Position numbers and translations under genes: made by a program | Source of the DNA: Turnera subulata | Taxonomy: Eukaryota; Streptophyta; Magnoliopsida; Malpighiales; Passifloraceae | DNA length: 64,000 bases | Direction of reading: 5' to 3' | Assembly: GCA_028386065.3 (NCBI GenBank) | Contig: JAKUCV010005580.1 | Span: 46,068 to 110,067, forward strand | Shown: positions 44,903-57,860 of the stretch, one piece after another | Layout of the letters: each line of letters starts with the position of its first letter | Numbering within the stretch: the stretch's first letter is position 1 | The notes under the pieces: generated by a model | Databases searched by the model: none | What the model was told of the DNA's origin: nothing | Seen by the model: only the letters and a program-made list of their open reading frames with translations

Positions 44903-46615
44903 GGCCTAAATGCATGTTTAGTCACTGAACTCGATCCTAATTTTGAATTTGGTCACTTCCCAAAACTTTGCTGGATTTTGGTCACTCGACAACTTGAATT
45001 TGCACGATGTTAGTCACATCGGCTTGGTGCAACCCGATTTTTACACGTGGCGTACTGCAATTGGTGACACATCAGGTTGTGGGTCCCACTTGCCCATGCC
45101 CAACCCAAGAGACCCGAATCTGGCAAAAAAATAGCCGCTCGCCCGTACATGAAATTAAAAATTATTTTTTATTTTTTAATTTTATATACTAACTGGTTGA
45201 ACCAATTTTTGTTCCGGTTCACTCAATTCATGCATTTTCTTTCCTTTTTTTTTTTTTCCTTTCTCCATGACCACAACCAAATTATTTCTCGTTTTGGTTT
45301 CCGTTGGTTATGTTGGTGGAAGTGAGGAACAAGAACTTACCCAAGCTAACAATGATTATTTCCTTTCTCTCTTCCCCACCGGACTACACAACATCACCCG
45401 CTCCCTCTTCCTCACACAATAAAAGCACCAATCACCGGTCGTCGCCCTTGTTCGCACGCCCACTGCCGCCTGACATCGCCGCCCACTTCCTCTCCTTTCT
45501 TCCTTATTCTCTCCCTCTCTCCTTTGGAAACGAACCTCGCTGCCGCCACCATCTCTTTTCTTTCTCTCTCGAATCACCATCTCTTGTCTCCTTCCTCTTC
45601 AAGCCGCCACCAACCCGAGTCAGTGTTGCCGCCGCTACTGAATCAAAGAAGGGAGGAAGGCCTCGGATGCAGCGTGGGACCAGAACCTCTGTGCGAGGGC
45701 GAGGACTTGACAAGGAATGGTCTCTGCCCCTTGTGTTGCTGCTCAACAACAGATGAGGGTCTGGATTGGCGTGGACTCGTGGATGTGATGAGGAGCCTCC
45801 GTCGCTGCATCTTGCGCCGCTATGCCAGTAGTTGTCGGGCCGGCCTCTCTTCTCTTCTCTCTTTTATCTCTAGTATTGGGTTGTTGTTGTTGTGCTTCTT
45901 TGATTTAACCCAATCCAGTTTTCGTGTTGTGGTCGTGTTTTGTGTAGTCGGAGCTGGTTGTGTCTGTGCTTGGTGGTTGATGGCGGTGGATGTGCTGTTC
46001 TTGCGGGTTTGGGGTTTTTTGGACTCAATCTGTTGATGTAGTGATGGAATTGAGGTCTTGGAGTGACGATCTGATACTGTGCAGGGGGAATTGGTTCCAA
46101 GCTTTTCTGACGACCTTGGGTTGCATTGAATTTGTTTGGTTGTTTTGTGCATTTGGATAAATCAAGTTTAAGGTCCGGCTGTTGATTTTTGGACTTTGAT
46201 AGATTGTTTGGATAAGTGAAGTTTAAGGTTAGGCTGGCGTGCGAGCAGGGGCGACGACCGGTGATTGGTGATTTTATTGTGTGGGGAAGAGAGAGCGGGT
46301 GAACTGGTGGTTTTATTAGCTCAACCAGCTAATATATAAAATTAAAAATGGAAAATAATTTTTAATTTCATATACGAGCGAATGAGTGATTTTTTTGCGA
46401 ATTCGGGTCTCTTGGATTGAGTATGGGTGAGTGGGACCCACTACTCGATCTGCCACCAATTGCAGTTTGCCACGTCAAAATCGGGCCCTACCAAGCCGAC
46501 GTGGCTAACATCGTGCAAATTCTAGTTGTTTAGTGACCAAAATCCAGCAAAGTTCTGGGAAGTGACCAAAATCAAAATTAGGATCTAGTTTAGTGACCAA
46601 ACATGCATTTAGGCC
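44903..46615. mobile_element. Mutator-like element, possible Pack-MULE
   Basis: Inverted repeats of about 300 bp begin GGCCTAAATGCATG and end CATGCATTTAGGCC. They are flanked by the 10-bp duplication GTCTCAAAAC (44893-44902 and 46616-46625), in the range of Mutator insertions. No transposase is present. The core (about 45300-46150) is GC-richer than its surroundings and has Ser/Pro/Arg-rich open frames (45304-45756 and 45524-46036). This is what captured host sequence looks like, although no parent gene is recognised. Confidence 0.85.
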
Positions 46616-46625
46616 GTCTCAAAAC

Positions 46626-47147
46626 ATATTGTGCAATTTAACTTTGAACTTTGGGGACTAAGTAATCTACTCTAATTATGTAATTTCTTGTAAATCTCTT
46701 TGTCATTTTAACTATATTATTTAGAAGTATAGGTTGAATTTGATGGGTAATTTAATATTCTCAGATTGAATACAATAATTATATATTTTTCTATTTAATT
46801 AATAAAAATAATTGAATTTTGTAGACTATTACGATTTTACAATCCGTTTTTACGTTACGATTTTGACGTACCCTTTCTGAGTCAAGGTAAAAACTTGATT
46901 TTAGCAGACTTGGTGGCTATCTCTTCCCTACCTCTATATAATGGAACAAGTGAGATATTTGGAGTCATATTAATCCCTCAGTTTTACAATTCTCAAATAG
47001 TGCTTAAAGTGGAATGATCCTTCATTTCTATTTAATTGTAAATCTTCTAGGGTGGGTCACTCATTTGAAAATATTTTGATATCTGGTTTTAATCTTTTAT
47101 AGGACTAAGTTTAAGCTCAACCTAAATAAAAATTTTTATTGTAGATT
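46626..47147. other. No gene recognised
   Basis: AT-rich spacer between the two Mutator-like elements. Confidence 0.6.
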
Positions 47148-47156
47148 TTGATTGAT

Positions 47157-48638
47157 GGGAATCCATATTCACACTCCTCCATCAATATTCACACTCCACC
47201 TTTTTGGTTGTATAGTAAAAATAACAAAATTAACCTTTCTTTTGTTACAAATATAAAGCTTCATAGGTTACACACCTCCTGATAACTTTTTAAAATTCTC
47301 TTCCTCTTCCTCTCTCTTCCTTAAATTCTCTTCCTCATTCTCTCTCTTCCTTTATATTATTTTTTTTAATTTTATTCACTGTTTTATTTTCATCTCTTTT
47401 ATTATGGAAAACATAAAATTCAAGATAGAAAGAAAGAGATTGTCTAATTATACAAAATCAACAATTGAAAATATTTAAACGATTGAACCAACCTCTTCTA
47501 ATAATCTGATCGATTTTTTTGTTTAATATAATATCAACTGTTATTGGCCTTTTGACATATTTTTCTTTAATTATGAAAATTAGAGAATATGTTATTTTTT
47601 TTTTAAATTTTGATCTAAATTTTTTACAATTTAACATGATTTTATTTCTCAACAAAAATAGTTTATTCTTTATAAAAACTATTTAAAACTTTTATAATAT
47701 TCTTTCATTTTTCTTTCTAATAAAAATATAGTAGTTAGTCTATCTTTTTCTACCTAAGTTAAATTCTTTTAATTTTCAGATTATAATATATAATTAAAAA
47801 GAAGTTTAATATGTGAAATATGCAAGAAAATATTATACTTATTTATTAGAACTTTAAAAACTATCTAGATATTGTCAAAATTACCAAGCTATTTAAATAA
47901 TGATAAAAAAGTGATTCTACAGTACTCTAACCTACAAAAAACGATATTCATATGGCACCAAGGAAAATAAAAAATTATAAATATATTAGAAAAAATTAAT
48001 TAACAAAAAAATTATATAACAAAGCTGAAACTTTTTCACAAAAACAAATTTTTAGATTATATGATCTTAGGAAAAGTAAATATCATATTTAAAAAGGAAA
48101 AAAATTAGTTTTTAGTCTAAACACCCACAGAACAAATTGAAAAATAGATATAGTTTTAGTGTTTGTCAAATTTGGTATTTTGGTTTATTTTTTCTTAATT
48201 AATTTGTAATAAATTTATTTTTTATATATTATTTCAATAATCATTTAAAAGATAAAATCAACCACAATTTAAAAAAATAAAATATAAAAAGTATAAAATA
48301 TTAAATGAAAAATTGATGGATTATTAGAAAAGGTCGTTCAACTGTTTAAAGATTTTTAATATCTAATCTTGTGTAATTGGATAATCTCTTTTTACCTTGA
48401 ATTTTATATTTTCAATAATAGAAGAGATGAGAATGAACAGTAAATATAATTAAAAAAAGAAGAATAATATAAAGGAAGAGAAAGAATTAAAAGGAGAGAT
48501 TTGAAAAGTTATTGAAAAGTATATAATGGATGATTCTTTATATATGTAACAAGAGGAAGGTTAATTTTGTCATTTAAAGATTAAACAAGCACAAGGTGGA
48601 GTGCAAATAATGATGGAAGAGTGCCAATATGAATTCCC
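47157..48638. mobile_element. Mutator-like element, non-autonomous
   Basis: About 330-bp inverted repeats start GGGAATCCATATTCACACTC and end TATGAATTCCC, flanked by the exact 9-bp duplication TTGATTGAT (47148-47156 and 48639-48647). The centre is extremely AT-rich and non-coding. The arms have diverged from each other, which suggests an older copy. Confidence 0.85.
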
Positions 48639-48647
48639 TTGATTGAT

Positions 48648-49353
48648 CTTGTGAGAAATCAACATTGGTAAGAGTGTTTAGCAATCTCAAAATAAATTCC
48701 CCGAATAGTAGAAGTACTCAAGGAACCGCTCAAACTCCCGTGCCTAAATCTCTCTTTTTAATTCCATAAGTACAAAACCCAACCGTCAGAATTATACACA
48801 AAGCTGATTTAACATCATTCTACCAAATTCGCAATTAATCGAAAAAATTCTAATTCATCACACCCCCATAATTTTCTTTCTGCATATTAGGTTAAAATTA
48901 TAAAAATCAAATCTTACCTCTTCAGGTTGCTTGCTTGATGATATTTTTCATCATCTTTTTTTTTTTAGAGTTTTCTTCAAGAGACAAAAAAAAATTATAG
49001 TCCAAACTTTTGGATGCATACTCCAAAATTGTGGGTGTAGTACGATACCTCCCTCTTTTAGCTGATTAAAATACAATGAATTTTTAAGGAAAAAATTATT
49101 TAAGTATATATTCACTTTTTGAGAAGAAAATTTTTGATTTGTTACTTCTTAATTTATCTTCATATAAATACTATACTAATGTAATTGAAAATTTTCCAAT
49201 CTTTATTTGTTTACCCATTATATTCTATGTGCACTACTATGTTTAACCAATATATGTAATATTTTATTTTAAATTTGATTAATGTTCCTCATAGTGCAAC
49301 ATCAAGTTAGTTAATGAGACAAACAATTTCTAAAAGAAAAAATATAGATAAAT
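48648..49353. other. No gene recognised
   Basis: AT-rich spacer without convincing features. Confidence 0.5.
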
Positions 49354-51046
49354 TGTTAAACATATTTGCAAAATCGACTTTGTATCTAAATCTAGTAAAT
49401 TATGAACACACTAAGGCACAATTAAGGAGAGAGTTAGAGATATTGGCACAAAGAATTTATAGTGGTTCGCCACACAGGACTACCTCCACTGCTCAAGGAG
49501 TCTACCTTGAGATTTCTAACCTTCACTAACCTTGGTTTTTACGGGATCAACCAATAACCTATAGTACAAGGTTTTATCTAGGCTAACCTCTAACTTCTCA
49601 TACCCACAAAACTAATCCAAGCTTTGCTCTTAGTTCTCCAGTAAGATATCCCCTATCCTACCTCACTCAATTGGTTTCTTCATAGATTAAATCAAAAAAA
49701 GCATATCTCTCACAAGTTTTTCTAAGGTGCAACTTGCAAACCTTCTCTCAAAGCTAATGCTAGCTTTGCTTATCACTAATCAGCACAAAGTACTCATAAG
49801 CTTGTCTAAGATATAACCCTCTCTCAAGATATCTTCATGAGTGACTCAATCAAGAGATTTACAAGTAATGCACAAGGAAGGAACTTTGAACACTAAGCTT
49901 AGGAGGAGAGCTGCTGTTAATTTCTCACTTCTTTCTCCATTGGCAGCTCTAAATTTCATCATGGATTCTTCAGCCTTTTATAGAGACACAATGGAATAGG
50001 TCTTTCCAGACAGCTGTTTCGTTTTGACTGAGACTAGAGTGGCAACGTTCAAATCTCCCTGTGGTCGCTTTCACGCTTTGGTCTGAATCATGCCATTCAT
50101 CTGACAAGTCTGCCCATGTTTAGCCAAGTCCTAGGTTGGACCCAAAAGATTGATTCCATCTGATTTAGGGATCCGTTGTGATGTCTTTAATCAGGATAGT
50201 CAGAATACAGAAATGATAAAGTACTAGGTTCTTTTGACTTCTTAGTAGTAGGTTAGCTTGATACAAAGATTAATGAATGCTAACTTTCATCAATCTCTTG
50301 TCACTGTCTGCTACCTCGAGATTTGGCATTGTTGGCGCCAAATCGTAAATGTATCCGTTTTCCAGAAAGTGGTCTGCACATGCTTAGCTGACTCCTAAGT
50401 TTGATACTCCTAGGTTGGACTGAATCAACATGAGCTGTTATGAAAGCTTTCCAGATCTTTAAACACGTTCCTGCAGATTCAACATAAGCTATGTACCGGG
50501 TTTAAAGAGTTATGGAGCATCTTCAACAAGTGGTCACAAAATACAAGATGATTAGCACATGCTGGACAGACACCTAGGTTTGATGATCCTAAGTTTGTCA
50601 GATTTAAATCCATCCGTTGTGAAACCTGTCCAGAACACTAAACAAATATTTTCTGAGTTGAATCAAGCCAGGTTTCAATTTTATAGATCATGGAGCATCT
50701 CCAACAATTGCCACAAAGTTGTGAGATAATCAATGTGGTCCATGGTCCATGAAAGTGACATCTCAAATATTAAACCCAATAAACTAATGCCACTAACACA
50801 CATGCCAACCCCACTAACTTCAAACTCCCACAATATCACATGCATGTTAAGATTTAATATATAAATCTGAAACTCAAAGTTTGTTAGCATCAAAATATAG
50901 CTAAGGCATAAGGAGGATTAATACACATGATTAAAACTAAATCAACTACTAATCCATATAAAATCGAATACCTCGGTTAGTATGCTTAATCAAGATTAAG
51001 GAAAGTGATTAACATAAAGCACATGCTAATCCGACCTTAGGCCAAC
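49354..51046 (-). repeat. 3' LTR of decayed SIRE-like element (approximate start)
   Basis: The right end CCAACA adjoins, on the minus strand, the purine tract AAAAAAGGGGGAGAT (51048-51062). Near its left end TTTATAGTGGTTCGCCACAC parallels the TGGTTCACACAC block of the first element at a similar distance from the LTR start. The part at about 50040-50705 consists of degenerate repeats of about 170-190 bp (AGCACATGCT, CTAGGTT, TCCAGA words recur). Confidence 0.55.
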
Positions 51047-51062
51047 AATCTCCCCCTTTTTT

Positions 51063-53779
51063 ATGATGACAAACTTTGCGTGAAAAGATATAGAAAGCAT
51101 AACTTTTAAAATCAGTTTTGCACAAATGCTCCCCCTTAATATATGCTCCCCCTATCTAAAACTTTTTTGCAAAATAAGAACATCACATAAGTATGCAAGT
51201 ACTTGCAATCACGCAACAGTATTTCTTCCCCTTTTGGCATCTCAAAAAGCAAATATGACCAAGTGTGAATTACTGAGAGAAGCCAAATTATAATAGATCA
51301 AGATACTATATTCCAGCAAAAAATCAACAACAAAACACGGTATTAAAGTATGGTCAATAGAAACGTTAACAAACAACGTTAATCTAATCGTATCCCTTTT
51401 TTGCATATCTCAGGCTAAATCGCAACACAAAGGGATAACCATAGACCTGCAGCGAAAATGCATTAACACCTAGAGCAATAGTAGGATAAACATCTTCAGA
51501 GTGATAAAATTTAGAGCTCAATATTGATCTTCTCTATATAAGATAAATCGGAAGTGAGCTAAAAGAGGACGATCAAAATACCTGCATAAAGGTGTTAATA
51601 ACTCAACCAAGTGAAAATACTCAGATTTTGGCGTCAATCGTGCCAAAAATCAACTCAAAGTATCAGTCAACAAGCAAATATAAATATATAACATCAACAA
51701 TAATATGAATAATAAATCACAATGTCAAAATAATATGATGCAGTGATAGTGACTCAATAATAATTTTTCTAAAAGCATCAACTAAGAGCTCAAAAATCTC
51801 ATTAATGGCATATCCTCTGTTTTGCTTGAATAAAACTAATTAGCACATTACCATAGAAAACAAAACATGTAGTATAGTATTAAAAAATACAACAATCAAC
51901 ACAATATGCACACAAAAATAATGTAAAATCTAAACAAGCAATTAAAATTAGGTATATGATATGGGAATGTATGAATCTAAAGAGCAATAGATGAGAAGGC
52001 GTCAAACCCAGATTAGTGGGCAATAGATTCTTTTACTTGTGGAGTGGCCGCAGGTGGTGGATGATAGTAAGAAGAATCTCTGACCTTAGCCAACAATATG
52101 CCCATGCTCTTTTTGCATTTGCATCACCCCTTCAAGTTTTCTATTGGAAACCATCAAGTCCTCCTTTATTCCAATGATTCTTCCATCATCATCATCATGC
52201 TTTTAAGGCCATATTGATGTAAAGTTATTCAATCAAGTTAAGATCAAGCCGTTCTAGGAAGTGACATATGAGTCTCAAAACTTGCTCTTTTGTTGACTCT
52301 TTTCTCGATTTATCAAGCGTCTACTTCTTATGATGGGAACAAAAGATGCTTCTTCTCTAGACTCGGAATCTTCTTGCTCATTACTGGAAGATTTTCTCAT
52401 ACTTCAGAGTCTGAAATTCTAATAGCTTTCTCTTTCCCTTTCTTTGAGAGGCTTTGGTAAGAAGTCTTCCTCTTTAGTCTTGTATAGAAGCCAAAAGCAC
52501 TTTCGAACTTTTCCAGATCTGCAGCCAAGTAGCCTTTTCAGGCTCTTCAGTAATTATTTCTTCAAGATCTGGTGGTGCTTCAACAAAAAACTTTTATTCT
52601 GAATTGTCTCTGATAGTAGCACTTTCAAAGTAGAATCAGTCTCATATTGACTCAGTTTCTCTTGAGTGTTTTCTTTTGAGCTTGTTCTTATGGATGAGGA
52701 CTTGGTTTTTTCTTCTTCTTTTCTAATTTTCTCTCCAAGACTTGGTGATGCTTCAACAAGTTTTTCTCTTGAATGGTCTTGGGATGTTAGACTTCAGAAA
52801 CCACTTGAAGTTTTCTACTTGACTTGATTCTTCTTGAGAGGCCTTTGCCTTGCTTGAGCTTGGAGGTATCTTCCATGCTTATTGACCAGAATACATTCTC
52901 AAGACCATCTCTTGCCCTTTTTTCTGAATGTTTCAAGATCTTCTCCAGGAGGAACAACTATATGATTTAAGGATTCATAGACTTCCAAAGTCTTCAACTC
53001 CTACTACAAGTGTGCTTCTTGTTCCATTATGAATTTTGGGTGGAGATAGATAAGAACTCTTATGTTTGGATGTGAATGACTTGATTAGAGATTTGATCTT
53101 CGGATAATGAAAGAACAAAAAGCAAGGTTTGTTTCTATCATGGTCAAGAATTATTCATACCCGGTTTGTGCAAATTAAGGACACGGGTAAGATATGAGAG
53201 AGAGTAAAGGAAAGATAGTTGGGGTAAGTGGATATGAATGAGACTTTGTAATTGCCCAACGGTCACTTGAGATTCTCTATGCAAATTCTCTCTGTCACCC
53301 AACGGTTACTTTTGCAAAGTAACGGATAGATGGTTAAGTGAATATGAAGTAAATTGATTACCTAACGGTTATTTGAGGTTATCTCAACAACCCCATCTGT
53401 CACTTTTTGAAAAGTATTCTTCCAACTGTTACCTTTTGAAAAGTAGCAGGCATGCTGCAAGAATCTAGTAGTGTTGGCTTGTGCAGGATTTCTGACTATA
53501 GATCTGAAAATAGGCCCTCTCTTTTCTTATAATTTCTACACAAAAATCGATGCTTCCTTTTTCAACATCTTCCTTTTGAATTTGTGGCATCTCCTATGCC
53601 AAAACAGTTTGCTCTCTGATTTCTTCATAAGTCACCAATTTCACCAATCCATTTTTTATCTCCATCGAAATTTCATCATTGCTCAAATGTTAAGTGCAAG
53701 TGTGCAATTGAATGTTCATGAACTAAGTGATGAATATGTATGTTCACATGTAAAGGGATCAAAGTAGACAGATATCACC
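51063..53779 (-). pseudogene. 3' region of SIRE-like element, env-like position
   Basis: In SIRE elements a long segment, sometimes with an extra open frame, lies between pol and the 3' LTR. Here minus-strand fragments such as RIIGIKEDLMVSNRKLEG and MQMQKEHGHIV (about 52090-52180) and Lys/Ser/Glu-rich stretches (52300-53050) are visible. No frame is intact and no membrane domain is clear. I cannot assign a function. Confidence 0.4.
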
Positions 53780-54092
53780 AAAGAAGGATTATAAATACTC
53801 CATTGTGGAGTGCGCATTCTAATCTCCACATGAATCCTGGTGGAGTGATCTTTCTTCAGTCACTTGGTGAAAATATCTGCAAGTTAATTCTCACTTTTGA
53901 CAAGAACAAGTGTTATATCCTTCTTAAGCGTATGATTTTTGATGAAATTTTATATGTCTTCAATGTGTTTAGTGCATGAATGTCAGACTGAATCTTTAGA
54001 GAGTTAAACACACTTGAGCTATCAAATAGACTGAGGATGCACTTATAATCTAGGCTATAAGATATGTTTCATCTAACCAACTTGTGCATGTC
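53780..54092 (-). pseudogene. pol: SIRE-like RNase H end
   Basis: Minus-strand frames give pieces like KHIEDI, NHTLKKDITLVLVKSEN and LADIFTK, which match the copia RNase H tail (TKHIDIRHHFIRD...ADIFTKP). The adjoining upstream part continues at 61666 after the nested element. Confidence 0.65.
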
Positions 54093-54097
54093 ATAAC

Positions 54098-55351
54098 TGT
54101 AGGTATCCAGTTCATGCAATTGACAATCAAAAGCACAAAATACAACATGTATGCGCAGCAGAAATACCGGATACACAAGGAGGATCCATGTGAAGGGAAC
54201 TAAACCGAATAACAATTTTCATACCTGTAACGGTTGAGGTCTTTCACCCAACTGTAGAACCGAATCAGCTAGAGCCAGACAAAAGCCTCGCCCCTCTACG
54301 GTATCCACACGAACCGCTGTAACCGGTTGAAGAACGTCTCACGACTTCAACCCGAGCTCTCCCGAATTGGTGTGCTAGCAACAGGAAACGGGAGTTGTGT
54401 GTGGTGTTTCTCTTCTTTCTAAAAAAAGGTGTGTTGGTCTGAAAAACTCTCAAGAATCTCAAGACACTCTCAAGCTCTCAAGAACAAAACTCAATGAATG
54501 GCATGAAGGAGAAGAAGTAATCAGATCACTCCAATCCACACATCAAAGGCTAATGGAGATAGTGGAGGTTATGGCCAACACATTGGCCCATTACCCACCA
54601 CAATTATGTCTATACATAATGGTGTCTCCACTAAACCTTATCAATATACACAGCACCTAAAGTGGCTCAATAATGCTGACAATTAGTGAACCAACCAGCC
54701 CAAAAACGACCCTAGTCCAACCACACCTTGGTTCAACCATGGTCCAACCACGGTTCAACCACCTGCTCGAATCAACGGCTGTATGTGTGTGACCCTGTAG
54801 GCACTTGTACGTCCGGCAATAATTGTAAAATCTCATTTTACAATTATAAGCAAAGAGCGGCGTCTAGCAACACATCATTGCCACCCGAACGACAAGATCA
54901 ATACTGATTCCACGTGCCTCGGAACATGTCATCGTCCCTTCGTCCCAATATCAAGATCAAACCGAGACATGGAATATGTCAATCTCGTATATGGTTAATC
55001 TCGGTTTCTTGATCCTCAAGTTAACTGTGTAAAACGGATACCAATGATATCACCATATCATAATCCGAGCACGGCCGTGAATTTACAGTTCAACTCTATC
55101 AAGAAACCATCCGATAATATACCCGTTATATGGGTTGGACGAATCCCCTCTGGATCATACAAAACCCACTACACACTCATCATATACCCAATGATTACCC
55201 TTACGTCTATCTAGTTACGGATGACCAGGAATAATATCAAAGCATATGACTCACATGTTGGGAACCTTGATGATCACAGGTCTAAGGACAGTACATTATA
55301 AGAACCGCTATGACAAAACATATAACGTTCCATGTAGCGTTCTTATGTGGG
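54098..55351 (-). repeat. 3' LTR (truncated) of copia element
   Basis: It aligns with 60136 onward until CTTATGTGGG, then changes into pol sequence (minus strand CTRPDVAYAMSV...RRYQAD). The inner 300 bp present at 61390-61660 are missing. Confidence 0.85.
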
Positions 55352-56470
55352 ATCAGCTTGGTATCTTCTTGTGACACTCATAGCATAGGCGACATCCGGT
55401 CTAGTACATAACATGGCATACATGATAGATCCTATTGCCGAAGCATAAGGAATCTTACTCATCTGCTCTCTCTCCTTAGATGTACTAGGACATTAATTCT
55501 TTGAGAGAGATATGCCATGTGACAAGGGCAAGAATCCTTTCTTGGAATCTTGCACGCTAAACCCTTTTAGCACCTTGTCAATATACGTACTCTGACTTAG
55601 CCCGAGAAGCCTTTTCGATCTATCTCTATAGATCCTTAAACCTAACACTTAGGCAGCTTCTCCTAAGTCCTTCATCGAGAAATTCTTTCCTAACTAAGTC
55701 TTCACGGACTGTAGTGTCGGAATGTCATTCCCAATGAGCAAGAAGTCGTCAACATACAACAACAAGAAAACAATGGTGCTCACACTAACCTTCTTGTAAA
55801 CACATGGTTCATCTTCGTTTTTTATGAAACCAAACTCTTTCATTACATCATTAAAACTAAGATTCCAACTCCTAGAAGCTTTCTTCAATCCATAAATGGA
55901 TCTCTGCAACTTGCATACCATATTAGCATAATTTGGATCGACAAAACCTTCTTGTTGTGTCAAGTACACATCCTCTAAAATTTCCGTTAAGGAAAGCAGT
56001 TTTGACATCCATTTGCCATATCTCATATGACCATGGTATGCAGCTATAGCCAATAGAATCCGGATGGATTTAACCATGGCAACCGGTGAGAAAGTTTCAT
56101 CATAGTCAATACCATGAACTTGTTTGAAACTTTTCGCAACCAATCGCCCTTTATAGGTAATCACATTACCATCCATGTCGATCTTTCTCTTAAAGACCCA
56201 TTTGCACCCAAAGGGTTTTACCCCTTCGGGTGGATCAACCAAGGTCCATACCTTGTTTCGATATATGGATTCCATTTCCGAATTCATGGCCTCTAGCCAC
56301 TTCTCAGAGTCCGGACCCGTAATGGCCTGCTGATAGGAAGTGGGCTCACCATCATCTATGAGCATCACGTCTCCAGCATGAGTCATGAGAAATCCATATC
56401 TCTCAGGCTCATACCGAGTCCTATCCGACCTACGCGGTCCATGTGTTACAGGAACAGGAATCTGATCCAC
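55352..56470 (-). pseudogene. pol: Copia reverse transcriptase and RNase H start
   Basis: The minus-strand frame 55694-56470 gives SEKWLEAMNSEMESIYRN, TLVDPPEGVKPFGCKWVFKR, VAKSFKQVHGIDYDETFSPV, MVCKLQRSIYGLKKASRSWN and the catalytic FLLLYVDDFLLIG. A short scrambled piece (HGHMRYGKWMSK) replaces the expected DYEIWQMDVKTAFLNG. Broken frames downstream give FSMKDLGEA and SIMYAMLCTRPDVAYAMSV before the junction with the LTR. This enzyme copies the element RNA into DNA. Stops and the truncation make it inactive. Confidence 0.85.
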
Positions 56471-56737
56471 AACTTCTTATGGTTCCTGCCCTTGTTCCAT
56501 CTCAGCCTCTATCTCTCGAACTTCTTCGAGTTCTACTTTCCTCCCACTGATTCTTTTAGAAATAAATTCCCTTTCTAGAAAAATAGCAGTCCGAGCCACA
56601 AACACTTTGTGCTCTAAAGGATTATAGAAATAATACCCTTTCGTTTCCTTAGGGTATCCTATAAAGAGGCACTTGTCGGATTTAGGGCCGAGTTTATCCG
56701 AAGCTTCACATCTTACGTAAGCCTCACAACCCCAAAT

Positions 56738-57482
56738 TCACATAAAAGACAAATTGGGACGCTTCCCAGTCCATATCTCATATGGTGTCTTTTCGTCGGA
56801 TTTAGATGGAATACGGTTTAGTGTAAAAGCTGCACTCAATAATGCTTGTCCCCAAAACGAAGGAGGAAGGTCAGCTTGACTCATCATCGAATGAACCATG
56901 TCCAACAAGGTTCTATTCCTCCTTTCGGATACACCATTCCATTGAGGCGTACCCGGCGGAGTGAGCTGTGATACTATACCACACTCCTTTAGATGATCAA
57001 GGAATTCTCGGTCTAAGTATTCACCTCCTCGATCTGATCGAAGCATCTTAATACTTTTACCGAGTTGATTCTGTACTTCATTCTTGAATTCTTTGAACTT
57101 TTCAAAGGATTCTGACTTGTGTCTCATTAGATACACATAGCCATATCTACTGAAATCGTCAGTAAATGTAATGAAGTATGAAAAACCACCTCTAGCCTGT
57201 GTGGACATAGGTCCGCATACATCACTATGTATAAGACCTAATAAGTCCGATGCTCTCTCACCCTTACCGGTAAAAGGAGCCTTCGTCATTTTGCCTAACA
57301 AACACGACTCACACGTCTCAAATGATTCATAATCAAATGAGTCTAAAATTCCATCCTTATGGAGTTTTAGAAATACGAGTCTTGTTTATATGGCCCAAAC
57401 GACTATGCCAAAGATAGGTTTCACTAGAATCATTCATTCTAACCTTCTTCGTATTAACGTTATAGACAGGCGTTTCTAGGTT
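56738..57482 (-). pseudogene. pol: Copia integrase
   Basis: Pre-integrase pieces ETYLWHSRLGHINKTR and CESCLLGKM (HHCC zinc module, about 57300-57430) precede the core frame 56738-57301: LLGLIHSDVCGPM, YFITFTDDFSRYGYVYL, LRSDRGGEYL and TPQWNGVSERRNRTLLD (D, D, E residues visible), then FWGQALLSAAFTLNRIPS and TPYEIWTGKRPNLSF. After a frame break the text continues toward KCLFIGYPKETKGYYFYNP. A frameshift near 57350 splits the zinc module from the core. Confidence 0.85.
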
Positions 57483-57860
57483 TAGAACATACAAACCATC
57501 GTTTTAAAATGCACCACCATAATAAATTTTTCATTGAAATAAATAGAACAACAATTGTTCTTTATTACAAATGAAAAGCCTTTCTTGTCCATACAAGACA
57601 CAGAAATCAAATTCCTGCTTATGGTAGCTACATAATAACAATTGTCCAGTTCCAAAACTAAACCACTCGGTAAGGATAGATAGTAAGTTCCTACGGCTAA
57701 TGCAGCAACTCTTGCTCCATTTCCCACACGTAGGTCTATCTCACCCTTAGCCAATCTCCTACTCTTTCTCAGTTCCTTCACATTTCCACAAATGTGAGAA
57801 CCACATCCGGTATCTAGTACCCATGATGCAGAGGTAGAGATATTAGCCTCTATAACAAAA
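57482..57860 (-). pseudogene. pol: Copia protease
   Basis: Minus-strand text runs SASWVLDTGCGSHICGNVKELR (active-site D-T-G-C-G-S-H) into LRVGNGARVAALAVGTYYL and LDNCYYVATISRNLISVSCMDKKG, the usual copia protease-to-pre-integrase order. It would cleave the polyprotein. A stop separates it from gag. Confidence 0.8.

Noticed and set aside
45304..46036. Overlapping Ser/Pro/Arg-rich frames as real genes
   Set aside because: They overlap on both strands, are low complexity, and lie inside a Mutator-like element. Captured sequence is likelier than a gene.
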